Shown here: in pieces, positions 1-10,394 of the stretch
Layout of the letters: the number at the start of each line of letters is the position of its first letter
Numbering within the stretch: position 1 is the first letter of the stretch
Assembly: GCA_030374805.1 (NCBI GenBank)
Contig: JARGSG010000136.1
Location: 40,747-104,746 of the forward strand
Length of the DNA: 64,000 nt
Source of the DNA: Gracilaria gracilis
Lineage: Eukaryota; Rhodophyta; Florideophyceae; Gracilariales; Gracilariaceae
Reading direction: 5' to 3'
Position numbers and translations under genes: made by a program
Notes under the pieces: model-generated
Told to the model about the DNA's origin: nothing
Database searches by the model: none
Seen by the model: the letters and a program-made list of their open reading frames with translations, nothing else

Positions 1-1560
1 CCCTGGGCATAACGGGCAAGCCCATTATAGTCCACTTTACGGTTGTTCGCCAGGTAATTGCGTACCTGCGAACGGATCGCTTTGTCGACATTGTCGGCAA
101 AGAGCGACTTCAACCTACTAGTGGTAAAGACATTACCGCATCGGGTGGCCAGATTCCAAAGGCCTAACGAGAATTCCATTTCGGTTTGGCTGGAGCGTTG
201 GCGATATGCCTGCACCTCAGCGTAACCTTCCTGGATAACCTCATCGGTAGCGTAAGTTTCCAACATGAAATTAACCACTTCTGGGTACGTCTCTAACATC
301 TCTGTCCCCTCGTCATCAACCGCCAGGGTATTTCCTCGGAGCCTGCCTTGCAGCAAGTGGTAAGCTTGACCTTTAAGGTAAAACTGGAATAACCACATGG
401 CAGCGCCTTCGGAAAAACCATTTTGGTCGCATGCAATCTTGAACTTCTGTAGAAACTCAATTACCGCAATGGGATCATCACCTGTGAAGGTAGTATCACC
501 CATCTGGAAGCTGAGCTTCTTATGGTGCTTGGTGATCTTCTGCGCAACCTCTTGGGTGTAAGCAGAGGATCGGTTTCTCAACCGATATGACCTATAATCA
601 ACCGCTTTGGTGAACATATCGTTCAGCGGCTGACGCACCTCTAGGGTTGTATCGGTGTCCGAATCCGAGTCGGACGACTCGTACCGTTTCTTCTTACCTT
701 TACGGTTTCTCTTTGACGACTTCTTCGCCAACCTGTTCGGTTTCTTCTTGCGTCTACCTTTACGGTCATCATCCGACGATGAACCAGTATCGGTATCGGA
801 GCTCGAGGAATCGGGGTCAGAGTCGTAGCCGCGATTCTTTCCCTTTTTCCTCCTCCTTTCTTTACCCTTGCGGTTTCTTCTTCGTCGCCCCTCATCTGGG
901 TCAGACGAATCGTCCTCAGGTCCACCAGCCTTGGTGTCCTTTCGAACGTTACCTCCAATGGGTGGCAAGTACACGTCTCGAGGGCTCATCTCTATATGGC
1001 CCTCTTGACCTTGCCTTAAACCTTGTAGGTACGCACTATCGGCCGGAATTGGCTTGATTGGTGCGGAAGAACCGGCAGGGATCCCTTGTGGTATGCGAGT
1101 AACCACATTCACCCCAGGGGTTTTGGCTTCCGCCATTCCTTCAGAAACCCAAAGGTCTTGAACCACTCGGTAGATATGCTCCCGGGCACCCGTTAAGAGG
1201 TATGTTTCAACCAATTTAGGTATGCGTTGAGAGAGCTCGTGCACGGCTCGATCAACCACCAAGCGGGGTAACGGCGTCCATGTCCATTGAGGTCATAGCT
1301 TCATTAACCGTAGCGGTAAAAAGAGCTTTCGCTCGATCTTCCAATTGGGGCCAAAGGTCCTCAACCGTTGTCGGCAAATCCTTGTTAGGTTCAGGAGCCA
1401 ACGGTGGCTGAGTGCCCGTATCCTTTGAGGTTCCGGCCCGAGGTTGCCGAAGCAACTCCTCGGGATTATCCAGAATGGGTTTAGCGGCCGAAGCCGCAGC
1501 AGAACCCTTTTGGCTAGGTGGCGCGCTAGAGCCACGAGTAATCCTTTTAGGTCTTTCCAT
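1..1560 (-). pseudogene. gag polyprotein of gypsy element, N-terminal part, one frame break
   Basis: The ATG at 1558-1560 opens a frame beginning MERPKRITR that stops at 1252. The protein clearly continues in another frame from about 1270 downwards: a helical region, then a strongly charged linker (Arg/Lys blocks alternating with Asp/Ser runs, about 600-940), then a retrotransposon-gag capsid segment around 300-500 with an aromatic stretch (WLFQFYLKGQAYHLL), running off the window. A single-base indel near 1260-1290 is the simplest explanation. Compared with the right-hand copy this one carries one extra base near 287, where the right copy has lost its frame; so each copy is broken at a different place. 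Gag would form the cytoplasmic particle that packages the element's RNA. Confidence 0.7.
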
Positions 1561-1688
1561 AGTGACCAATAGTGGTATCCAATTGCTTCGCGAGTATTCC
1601 TACGAAACCAAATAGGTGTGTGAACTTCCAGAATCCTTTCGAATGTCTTCTGTTCACCAGTAAAGGTACGACAAAAACCAAGAAACTT

Positions 1689-1704
1689 CTAAGTCGGGAG
1701 ACCA
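1689..1704 (-). other. primer-binding site of the gypsy element
   Basis: Three bases inside the LTR, the element strand begins TGGTCTCCCGACTTAG. The complement ends in CCA preceded by a base suiting tRNA position 73, a 7-base acceptor strand and a C at the place of the conserved C61, as expected for the 3' end of a tRNA primer. The tRNA species was not identified. Confidence 0.7.
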
Positions 1705-1707
1705 AAA

Positions 1708-2218
1708 TGTCGTACAAATACCGATAAGGTTTGGGGTCCGCCTGGTAGAGGGAGCGCGCGAGGGCTCAACCTAAAGGGGAAAAACAACACAACCAATATG
1801 GTTAGTAGGGCACCTGAAACCCGCAGTGGCAAACGGCGGGGGCAACTAGTCTAGACCGTGTAGGTGTACGGTAGTAGACGTCGACGCGCGGTAAAACCTG
1901 AATAGTAATAGAGTAGCAAGTGACCAAGATGGTATAGTTACTGCCCTAGTAGTGCCTGACTTTACAATACCCGAGGGGGAAGGCGAGGTGCACCACAATA
2001 TATACAAGGTGCACCGACGCCGATCTCCCATGCGGGCATGACGTCATCGGCTGTGCCCATGACCTACTGTCATGGGCCAGCAATGCTAAACTATCCTAGA
2101 CTATAAATTAGAAATTAGAAATTATAAAATACAGAATACCAATTGGGTACAGTGTAGCCAGCAAGGCGCACCAGTAGACCCACGTGGCACCAACCCATTG
2201 AGGTCTCATTGTACTACA
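1708..2218 (-). repeat. LTR of gypsy element, left copy (511 bp)
   Basis: Starts TGTCGTACAAATACC and ends TGTACTACA on the plus strand, with short inverted TGT...ACA termini. It matches 54313-54820 throughout, with only a few substitutions and 1-bp indels. An AT-rich TATA-like cluster lies near 2100-2135. By position relative to gag this is the element's 5' LTR. Confidence 0.92.
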
Positions 2219-3599
2219 TTTGCCTCGATTCGATTAGCATCAACCACCCATGTGTTCCTCACAGAAACTGTAGCGCCTGTTGATAGGGAAATGATTACTC
2301 ACGGAAATGGACTGATCATTTATAAAGGTGTACATATGTCCGATTGTCGCATCTTTATTCTACACTGCCAGTGCGGCTCTCTCTCTATCAGCTTCGGTTG
2401 GGAATCCAGTTGGTTTCTTTGCATTTATAGCAAAGATTATACCTTCATACGTCACGCATGAAGCTCTGGCCTTTTTGTTCTTTTGAATAAAGCATCTTCA
2501 GTCTTTTTGAAGAACGTGATAATAAAAAACTTTTTTCAATCTTTTTCGGTGAATGTCTTAAAATAATGAAGAAACTGGTTTCTAAACTAATGGGCTTTTT
2601 TTTCTTTTCCAGACTTTGGATCTTCTGAAGCCGCTGTAAAGGTTTGACAAGCAGAAATTTTTTTTTGTGGAGACCACCCTTTTACAGCACCCATAGTGTA
2701 GGAGATTGGAAAATATGTATGCGAAAAATTTTGGTGATAATTGGGGAGAAGATGTAGTTAAAAACGTTGTATTGCAGAGGAAGGCAAAAGCAGTAACGAT
2801 GAGGAGTATATTTGTGTAATGCCGACTCATGTTTGGCGGTAAAAAGTGTTGCGATCGTTTTTATAGTATTGGAGCCAAGGCGATATTGGTTGTCGGAGAT
2901 TTGGGTGTCTGGGATTGGATTGGAACGGGCTGAATCATGTTCCAAATATGCTGTTTTTGAACTGGGATTTGCTTGGTTCCAATCCAAGTTCCATTTCAAT
3001 TTATTTCAGATTGGATTGGATCGTATTGGTGCGATTAAAATTTGCGTTCAATTTTCAAAAAATGAATTGAAACGCAAAATTGGATCCTTGGTGGCCATGC
3101 TCTTACCGGGTCTCCCCGCAGAAATGGACCCTTGGTGACCATGCTCTTTATGTTGCTGAAACACAAGCGCGACTGACAGAAAGCATGTCGGCTAAAGCAT
3201 TACAGAAGCTGCCGACGCGTGCAAATTGTGTGAATGCAGCGCACACTCGCCGCCGCGTCGGGAAAGCGTGGAGGCGGACCGCCCGAGAGCCCATGTGAGA
3301 GGCGGTTTGCTGTATTGCATGGCGACACAAGCGACACAAGCGACACCATTCGCCACCGACTGTGGCGTCAGCCGCTGATTGGCCGACAAGCGTGGTGGCA
3401 AGCACGCCGCCGTCGCGACCTCGGTCCGCCCAAGCGCCGACGCGCAAGCTCTTCCGCGACGCTCTGCCCCGCGGCCCTGGCGAGCGGCTGAGCTCGGCCA
3501 ACCCTAAGGCACTCCCCCGCACGGCCTGTTCCCCGACGCTCGCCAACCACCCCTGCCAACCCTCTCCAGAAACCCCCACCCCCACCCCCTCCCCCCGAG
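2219..3599. other. gene-poor spacer with short direct repeat
   Basis: No convincing gene on either strand. The only structure seen is a 25-bp direct repeat with two mismatches at 3081-3105 and 3125-3149, and a stretch near 2910-3030 rich in GATTGG words. Base composition changes from AT-rich to GC-rich at about 3.2 kb, at the edge of the gene island. Confidence 0.6.
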
Positions 3600-3660
3600 C
3601 CACTTCCCCTTCCTTCCTCCACTTCCCCTTCCTTCCTCCACTTCCCCTTTCTTCCTCCGC
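3600..3660 (+). repeat. pyrimidine tandem repeat upstream of RSH gene
   Basis: Three copies of a 19-bp C/T unit (CCACTTCCCCTTCCTTCCT), the last slightly degenerate, about 100-160 bases before the ATG of the RSH gene. It may be a core-promoter or leader element of a TATA-less gene; this is inference. Confidence 0.6.
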
Positions 3661-3761
3661 CTCCCCTTCTCCCCTTCTTAGCTTCGTCGCCAGTCTTCGC
3701 ACCGCCGGGCAGTCCTCGTCGCAGCCCCGTTCGCTTGCGCCTGGTTTCGCTTCCCCAAACC

Positions 3762-6700
3762 ATGGACACGCCGGCGTTTTCGTGCGGCTGCGCGCGTCTA
3801 CAACTCAACACGCCGCACGCGCTACGTAGCCCTGCAAAGCGTCTGCCCCGCGCGGCCACGCGACGCGCCCGCCCGCGTTTTACAGCGCTCTCCGCTTCCA
3901 ACGACGAGCCCACCGAGACAACGGCGCCGCCAACGCCGTCATCAACCTCGTGGCAGGCGCCACCCGTCACACCACCGCGTCGCGCCGTTTCGCGCGTTCC
4001 CCCACCAACTCCCAGCCCGCTTATCACGTCGGTGCAGCTCAGGTTGCGCGGCCATGAACCGTTGCCATCGGTGGCAAGTCTCATGCGCTACATGAGTGAC
4101 TTGCGTCCCAAGCTGGATTACCTTGAGCCCCGCGCGCGCGAGCGCGTCTTGTGTGCGTTGGAGGTGGCTACGGTAGCCCATCGCGGGCAGAAACGCAAGT
4201 CTGGTGAGCCGTTCATCATTCATCCGGTTGCGGTGGCGGCTATTCTGGCGGACATGCGTATGGATAGGGATTGCATCATTGCGGGCTTGTTGCATGATAC
4301 CGTGGAGGATACGCCCGTCACGCTGGAGGAGTTGGAGAGTTTGTTTGGACGCGACGTGCGACGTATTGTTGAGGGGGAGACCAAGTTGACCAAGCTTGCG
4401 AAGAAAGTGCGTTGCGATAAGGCCATGGCTCAAGCCGCTGCTGAGTCACAACGTCACAGCTCGACGTTCTCTCCCCCACCGTCGCGGCCGGAGTTTGATG
4501 CCGGACCGGCCCCGCGAATCCCCTCATGGCAGCGAGAACGTCAGAAGCGCGAGGAAGAACAACAGAAACAGGCCGACAACCTTCGCGCCATGTTCATGGC
4601 TATGACGGAAGATGTGCGCGTAATTATTGTCAAACTTGCGGACCGTTTGCACAACATGCGAACTCTGGCCCACATGAGCGTTGCGAAACAGAAGAAGATT
4701 TCGAAGGAGACGCTCGAATTCTTCGCGCCGCTTGCGCACCGGTTGGGTATGCGACGAATTAAGTCGGAGCTTGAGGAGTTGTCATTCATGTACCTTCACC
4801 CGGAACAATACCATCATCTCAAGTATGAGGTTGAAACCATGCTCTCGCGCTCCTGCTTTCACGAGAGCTTGAACAGCGCTGAAGCCACTGTGAAGAGCGT
4901 TTTAGAACAGGATCGTATCTTGTACAACATGGTACGCTCCGTGGAAGTGATCGGCTCGACGAAAGAGCTGTACTCCATTTATCGCCGAATGCAAGCCGGC
5001 GAGAATCTGTCATCCATGATGGATATTGCGACCATGCGGGTCGTCGTGGACCTCGACCCTGGCGTGGACTCGAACCAAGCCTGTTACCACGTGCTTGGTC
5101 GAATTCACAATATGTGGCAACCCATTCCGAGGCGGCTAAAGGACTACATTGCCTTCCCGAAGCCGAATGGGTACCAGAGTTTGCACACGACCGTCTTGCT
5201 GGGTCAGAAGTTTGCTTTTCTCAGCATGGAGATTCAAATCCGCACTGCTGAAATGCATCGCATTGCGGAGGAAGGAATCGCCGCGGAGTTGTTCATATCA
5301 GAACGCGGCTCAAGCGGGTTCAATCTGAATCAAGAGCCGGATGAGGAAAACGAGAACGAGGCCAGCTCAGATCTCGAGTGGCGCCGAAGAACGAAAGGAT
5401 GGCTGATCAGCATCCGTGAATACATTCAAGAGTTCTCATCGTCTAGAGATCTCGTTGACGCTGTTCGGAAAGACTTGCTCGGGAATCGCGTGTTTGTGTT
5501 CACTCCAAAGGGTCGAATCATTGACCTTCCAAAGGATTCAACCCCGGTGGATGTGGCCTACCAGATTCATTCGGATGTTGGAGATAGAATGATTGGCGCC
5601 AAGGTGAACGGCAAGGCTGTGGAGTTCGACTACAAGCTCCAAAACGCCGATGTCGTGAGAATAATAAGCTCGCCGTCATCTCCTGGTCCGTGTTCAGAAT
5701 GGATAGGATACGCGAAATCCAGAACGGCGCGACAGAAGATTCGCCAGTTCTTACGAGCCAAGGATCGCGGCAACATGTTGGACCGTGGCCGCCGCATTCT
5801 GGAAGATGAGGCGCGGCGGTTGTTTGAGCCAATTCCTTCGGACGCCGGTCTTGGAGAAGTCATGCCAAGACTGGCAGCGGTCGTGTCGGCATGCTTTGGG
5901 ATAAAGGATGTCACAACAGTGGAGGACCTTTATATTGCAATTGCGAAGTGGAGCCGAGGGGCGAAGCAGTTTCCCTTGGAGCGAACGGTACTCAGCGTCT
6001 TAAGAGACCGTAGGCACTCAACCTTTTCGCGATGGAGTCCAGGCATTGGTCGCACGGGCGGCGAGTCTGGTGCGTCGTGTGAAGACGGTGCGGAATACAG
6101 GCGTACAGAGGAGCCTGTTGTTGAGTTTATCCTTTCTCCATGTTGTCATCCGATTCGTGGAGATGAGGTTAAGGGAGTGCGTCTGAACAGCGGGTCCAAC
6201 AAGGCAGTATTGGTGCATCGAGTACATTGCAATCACATGGTGCACGCATGCAACGAGGGTTCCAACAAAGATGTCGTTGATCTCAAATGGGCCGTTAAGC
6301 TCAGGGAATCTGGGGATGGCGTGTTTGACGCCGTGGACCTTGATGACGGAGAACATGAACGGAAAAGTAGTCACGGAGTAAGTCAATCTCAAGCGCAAGA
6401 AGTTTTGCGTGCATCGCAGCCTGTGCGCATGGTTGCTGTCGCGCGGGATTGCAATGGACTGCTTTCGTACGTGTCTGGTGTGCTTTCAAGTATGGGGACG
6501 TCGATTCGACGATCCGCGACAGTGACGGACCCCGATACACTGATGGCCACCCTCGCATTTGAGCTTCTTGTTCGAGATTCATATCAACTTAGATGCGTCA
6601 TTGAGCGGATTGAGGAGTGTGACGAGGTTGAACTTACGCGGAGACTTGGGCCGAACGAAAGCACCGATTATTTCCCCGAGTGCGTCCCTAGTTCTCAGCG

Positions 6701-6812
6701 AGCGGGTGCCGCTGTGCGCGAAGATGAAGAAGATCCAACGTCTCTGAGATTGTTGCGCAGCGGTCAGAGTGTGCCCGCGTCGGAGCTGGAAATTGAAGAG
6801 GTGGAGCGATAA
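3762..6812 (+). CDS. RSH: plastid-targeted RelA/SpoT homologue, (p)ppGpp synthetase/hydrolase
   Basis: 1016 aa; the ATG in CCATGG context is chosen, since the frame upstream offers only a TTG. Residues 1-90 are Arg/Pro/Ser/Ala-rich with almost no acidic residues for the first 40, like a plastid transit peptide. The HD hydrolase domain has H140, H154 and the HDTVEDT motif at 178-184, then ADRLHNMRT at 292-301. A ~57-residue low-complexity Pro/Gln/Glu insert (about 214-270) splits the HD domain. The synthetase domain follows with YSIYRRM (405), KDYIAFPKPNGYQSLHT (460-476) and EIQIRT (490), then a TGS domain (about 575-636) and a C-terminal ACT domain (about 885-955). RSH enzymes make and break ppGpp in chloroplasts and tune plastid transcription and translation. 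The site that is RXKD in bifunctional and EXDD in synthetase-only enzymes seems to read NLSS here. Its 3' end faces that of the CFIm25 gene. Confidence 0.93.
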   Translation: MDTPAFSCGCARLQLNTPHALRSPAKRLPRAATRRARPRFTALSASNDEPTETTAPPTPSSTSWQAPPVTPPRRAVSRVPPPTPSPLITSVQLRLRGHEPLPSVASLMRYMSDLRPKLDYLEPRARERVLCALEVATVAHRGQKRKSGEPFIIHPVAVAAILADMRMDRDCIIAGLLHDTVEDTPVTLEELESLFGRDVRRIVEGETKLTKLAKKVRCDKAMAQAAAESQRHSSTFSPPPSRPEFDAGPAPRIPSWQRERQKREEEQQKQADNLRAMFMAMTEDVRVIIVKLADRLHNMRTLAHMSVAKQKKISKETLEFFAPLAHRLGMRRIKSELEELSFMYLHPEQYHHLKYEVETMLSRSCFHESLNSAEATVKSVLEQDRILYNMVRSVEVIGSTKELYSIYRRMQAGENLSSMMDIATMRVVVDLDPGVDSNQACYHVLGRIHNMWQPIPRRLKDYIAFPKPNGYQSLHTTVLLGQKFAFLSMEIQIRTAEMHRIAEEGIAAELFISERGSSGFNLNQEPDEENENEASSDLEWRRRTKGWLISIREYIQEFSSSRDLVDAVRKDLLGNRVFVFTPKGRIIDLPKDSTPVDVAYQIHSDVGDRMIGAKVNGKAVEFDYKLQNADVVRIISSPSSPGPCSEWIGYAKSRTARQKIRQFLRAKDRGNMLDRGRRILEDEARRLFEPIPSDAGLGEVMPRLAAVVSACFGIKDVTTVEDLYIAIAKWSRGAKQFPLERTVLSVLRDRRHSTFSRWSPGIGRTGGESGASCEDGAEYRRTEEPVVEFILSPCCHPIRGDEVKGVRLNSGSNKAVLVHRVHCNHMVHACNEGSNKDVVDLKWAVKLRESGDGVFDAVDLDDGEHERKSSHGVSQSQAQEVLRASQPVRMVAVARDCNGLLSYVSGVLSSMGTSIRRSATVTDPDTLMATLAFELLVRDSYQLRCVIERIEECDEVELTRRLGPNESTDYFPECVPSSQRAGAAVREDEEDPTSLRLLRSGQSVPASELEIEEVER

Positions 6813-7176
6813 CGGTTCCCTATGCTTGTCTTCATTCACAAAGATAGTTTTTTTTTCCATTTCTTACCTATTCTGTAACCATACGAGTACAGACAGTGAG
6901 GGCGATTTGTTTGGGAGGTCGAAATTGCAAGGCACGTGGAGGGAATAGATGGGTTCCGCCATGTATTATTTTTGTAGACTACACTACTAGAGGAAGACGA
7001 GTAGATAGGAAACGATGAACATGATACAATGGGCTTAACTTTTGTATTTACAAGGTGTTTTTGGTGTGTTTGTTCAGATGTACGTGTGTATGTGTAGACT
7101 CGCAAGCTCGCGTACACATGAGACATGTTGACGACGGAGCATCGGAATGCAAAGGGCTCTCTGTCGACAACGCTTG
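6813..7176. other. convergent intergenic region
   Basis: Lies between the 3' ends of the RSH gene (+) and the CFIm25 gene (-), so it must hold both 3' UTRs. No third gene is seen; no clear paired terminator signals were recognised. Confidence 0.6.
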
Positions 7177-8504
7177 CTAGCAGTAGTTAAAGTGATACTT
7201 TGACAGAACAGACGGAATGGAGCTGATGACATCGCCATATGTTGCGGAATTGTTGAAGATGTCGAATATAGGAACGGCCAAGAGCTGCAAATTATTCGGC
7301 ACTGCGAAAGTGAACTTGCTCGGTAATGATACGGCGTAGATGTGAAGCTCTTCCTTGGGCTTGGTGACGTGAGCTGGGACGTACGGAAAGTATCGTCGGT
7401 CAAAATCGATGGCGTACCAGCTACATACTGAGTGGCGCTCAACGGGCAAGTACGGGCGCAGGAAAGAACGCATCGGGACGAAGACAAAAAGAAGACAAAA
7501 AAGAACAAGTCAGCACAATTGTTAACAGGGAGAGCGAACGAGGGGGCGCTTGAAGGAAGTGGTGTGTTTTTGGCTGCGCGTGGTGGCATTGGGAAACACA
7601 TTTTAGTAACAAAGCTGCTGCGACAAAAAGTTATCGTACATTTCTCACCGACATCTGGACGAGCAGTGTCATCATCGTCTGGCTCAGCCGTGGGGGACGG
7701 GGTAAGCTTGGAAACGAGTTTTCTTTGAAGACCGTCTTCATTGCTCTCACCAGGCCGTAGTCGACCACCCGGTAGCACATATTCGCCGCGTCCATCTTTT
7801 CGCTGCAGCAGTAGAATGTGTGGAAAACGGTGGTTGTGAACGAGAATGACGGCACCAACCGAACGACGTATACCACGCTTGTTGTACGTTGTGCGTAAAT
7901 GGTCGTACAGCTCGGTCTTGGACGAGGACAGCATAAGCTTACAACGACATTGCTCGTTCTTTATACCAAAGGTATAATTGGACACATCGAAAAGATCCAT
8001 GGTGGAAACAACATCCAACTCGGCAAACGGATCGTCGAAAGAACTATCCGAAGCAGGCTTATCAAGCAAAGACGACGGCTTATCATCAGGCTCAACACTG
8101 TCACAAGCCGCGCCGTTCCGCTTGACATCAGCGTCCTCTCGCTCCACGCTAGTTGGCTGTTCGTCTCGTTCCGTCACCCCGTTCTCCAAATGGTCCCCAC
8201 TGCTCGGAGAATGGGGCTGCGAAGAAGCATGCTCACCACATGGCTCCTCCGGGCGCAGCTCAGCCTCACGCTGCGTGCCATCACCAACGTCGTCCCCCTC
8301 CTCGCGCACAGCCTTCTCCGCGCGCCCGTCAGCGGGCGGCGACGGCGACGGCGACGCATCGGCCACCGGCACGCGCGGCTCAAGCGCGGCGAGATCGGGC
8401 TTTGTCGGCGCGGAAGGCGGCGAGTCGGGCGCCGGCACAGCGGCGGGCGACGCTCGACGCAACGGCGGAGCGGCGCGCTCGGGCTCGGCGGCAACATCGG
8501 TCAT
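7177..8504 (-). CDS. NUDT21: cleavage factor Im 25-kDa subunit (NUDT21/CPSF5-like), one intron
   Basis: Two exons, 8504-7649 and 7427-7177, join to 368 aa. Residues 1-165 are a Pro/Ala/Glu-rich low-complexity extension absent from the ~227-aa human protein. The core starts near NYTFG (176) and has RRSVGAVILVHNHRFPHILLLQ and LPGGRLRPGE (244-253); the second exon holds PYVPAHVTKPKEE and ends VLSKYHFNYC, the typical C-terminus of the family. The Nudix box lacks the catalytic REXXEE glutamates (reads RKLVSK), as in known CFIm25, which binds UGUA in pre-mRNA instead of hydrolysing nucleotides. CFIm25 selects poly(A) sites in the nucleus. The long extension is rich in acidic residues and could be species-specific. 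The gene lies head-behind-tail to the membrane-protein gene at 8820. Confidence 0.9.
7428..7648 (-). other. intron of the CFIm25 gene (221 bp)
   Basis: The minus strand reads G|GTGAGA at the donor and CCACTCAG|TATGTAG at the acceptor. Removing it joins GTC-G to TA-TGT and restores the NUDT21 frame exactly where the homology passes from one frame to another; reading through gives unrelated sequence and stop codons. It is the only intron in the window that I can define precisely. Confidence 0.9.
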
Positions 8505-8819
8505 CGTAAGTGTACGGCGGTCGGGCGGCGACGACGCAAACGCGACTTTTGACCCCGTCTACCGTTGCGTGCGAGCGACGATAGATACGCGCGCCGGCTG
8601 TGGCACGCCAGCGGTGGCGCGCGCTCAAGCCGCGCGCCAACACACCCGTTCGGTCCCGCACACACACAACGGGCGGCGGCTGCGCCGCCCGGCTGTTGCG
8701 CCACGCGTGCACGTGTGCACGTGGCGCGCGCGGGGTGCGGAATGGAATGACGCGCGCGGCGTGACGACGCGTGATGACGCGCGCGCGCGCGCCTGCGCGG
8801 CGGAGATGGGCAGGCGGCG
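8505..8819. other. GC-rich spacer
   Basis: Upstream region of the CFIm25 gene and downstream region of the next minus-strand gene. Very rich in CG words (many CGCG runs); no gene or named element recognised. Confidence 0.55.
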
Positions 8820-9461
8820 TTACGGCGCCGGCGGTGGCGGCGGCGGCGTGATGATGGTCTCCGCGGCGGCCGGCATGATGGGCGGTAGCGGTGCCTGAGG
8901 CGGCGGCGGCGCTGCTTCCGGGGAGCAGAAGATGATGCCGAGCGCTGATAAGAGCACGGCGGCCACGATCATGACGGCGGCCAGCACGACGCCGGTGGTG
9001 TCGATGCCGCCGCCGTCGTCGTCGCCGTCCGGCTGCGGCGTTGACGTGGCGGCGGACGGCGCGCGCGCGGGCGCTGGCGTGGGCGACTGCGGCGGCGAGG
9101 CGGCGATGGGCGGCGGCGCTTCTACTTGCGCGCTGGGCTCTGGGAGCAGCTCTGGCGATGGCTCGGGCGGGGGCGGCTCTGTTGGCTCGGCGGTTGGCTC
9201 CTCTTCGGCGGTGGCGTCTGCGGAGAGTTCTGGAAAGGCGTCTGCTGAGGGCTGTGGCGAGAGCAGGTCGAGCATGGCGTCGGGCGAGAAGGCGATCTGT
9301 GGCGGGGCCGTGGCGAACAGCATGGCGACTGGGCCGGTTGAAAGCTGGCGCGCCGCTGGTTGAAGCGCGACTGGAGAAGCGCTGCCGCGGCGCGGCGCGC
9401 GCAGCAGAAGCGTGAGCGATAGCGCGGTGAACAGGACGTGCAGGAAGCGCGTACGGCGCAT
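8820..9461 (-). CDS. proline/alanine-rich single-pass membrane protein, unknown function
   Basis: 213 aa from the ATG at 9459-9461; a start 10 codons upstream (9491) is also open, but the downstream one places MRRTRFLHVLFTALSLTLLL at the very N-terminus as a signal peptide. A Pro/Glu/Ser/Ala-rich low-complexity stretch of about 110 residues follows, then a short acidic-Gly segment, one membrane helix (GVVLAAVMIVAAVLLSALGI) and a ~40-residue tail ending in a polyproline run. The layout is that of a type I membrane protein with a rigid extracellular stalk, possibly cell-wall facing. No family is recognised. The codon usage is extremely GC-rich, like its neighbours. Confidence 0.55.
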   Translation of the reverse strand: MRRTRFLHVLFTALSLTLLLRAPRRGSASPVALQPAARQLSTGPVAMLFATAPPQIAFSPDAMLDLLSPQPSADAFPELSADATAEEEPTAEPTEPPPPEPSPELLPEPSAQVEAPPPIAASPPQSPTPAPARAPSAATSTPQPDGDDDGGGIDTTGVVLAAVMIVAAVLLSALGIIFCSPEAAPPPPQAPLPPIMPAAAETIITPPPPPPAP

Positions 9462-10394
9462 GGTGGAGGGCTGATGGCGGGGGTGGCGCATGCGACTGGG
9501 CGCTGTGGCGGGCGCGGGCGTGGGCGGTGCGGACGGTGGAGCGCGGCGTGCGCGCGGTTACATGACTGCGCGACAGGCAGCCGCGTGCGATGGGTGCACG
9601 CTGCGCTCATCACATGAAGGCGTGGACTTGCGTTGGGAGCAGATGACGGTGGAGGTGTACTGTATGCGAGCTGCCGGGAGCTTTTTGGTTGAGCTTTTGT
9701 TTCGTAGCCAGTCTGCCGCCGATTGGCTTGTCGCGCTGGTGGGTGGCACTGTTTCGTCGACGAATGGCCGTGTTTAATCACGTTGGTCGTACTCTGCACT
9801 CTAGTATGATGCTCCTTCTTGTGTGTGGCGGCGTTTGAACTTGAATGTGCACTGCAGAATCTGCAGTGCAGATGATGCGCGCTGCAGTGGTGGCTCTGTC
9901 CATTGCTTTGGTTGCAAAAGTCCCCGCGCTTTTCAGCTTTTGTCACGCTGTTGACGCTGTCTCGGGAGCGCCAGTCTCGAGGTAGATCAGTTTGCGAGTT
10001 ATTCACAACATCATTGGCTCCGTTGTGCAATTACGCACTTGGGCCCGTTGCCGCCTTGCGGCGTCCTCTTGTTGGCCGCTGCTGCCTATTACGAAGACGA
10101 GCGCCGTGTACATCTGGTGGAACGCTATTTCGTTCGTCACTATTGTGTAGCCTTACCTACGAGGTATTCAAAACATGCTACGGGTGCCGACGGTAGGCCC
10201 AAAAAGCTTCAATCTCATCTACGGACACTTAACCCTCAAAGGTTAAACCCTCTTTGCACGTTACAATTTGTCATGTAAAAGGTATACATACTGTATATCA
10301 CATACATTGGCTTCACCCATTCAACGGCGCTCAATACACCCTGGCCGTGTCCAAATGACACCAGATAGTATCTGGTACCCTTGTAGATGGATAT
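9462..10394. other. intergenic region with small palindrome
   Basis: Holds the promoter of the membrane-protein gene. A perfect inverted repeat with 10-bp arms and a 3-base centre lies at 9848-9870 (TGCACTGCAG-AAT-CTGCAGTGCA). Long frames here on the minus strand are out-of-frame reading of the GC-rich gene. Nothing else recognised. Confidence 0.5.

Larger units (their letters stand above)
1..2218 (-). mobile_element. Ty3/gypsy LTR retrotransposon, 5' part (gag, PBS, 5' LTR)
   Basis: Read on the minus strand this is LTR, primer-binding site, leader, then gag running off the window start. The first ~420 bases match the last ~420 bases of the window almost base for base, so both belong to one young family; the rest of the polyprotein (protease, RT, integrase) can be seen in the right-hand copy. 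The LTR is bounded by TG...CA and matches the LTR at 54313-54820. The flank just outside the LTR (from 2219) differs from the flank of the other copy, so these are separate insertions unless the assembly is confused. Confidence 0.9.

Noticed and set aside
9122-10030. 302-aa minus-strand frame
   Set aside because: It overlaps the proline-rich membrane-protein gene out of frame in a very GC-rich region, has skewed His/Arg/Pro composition and no motif; a shadow frame.
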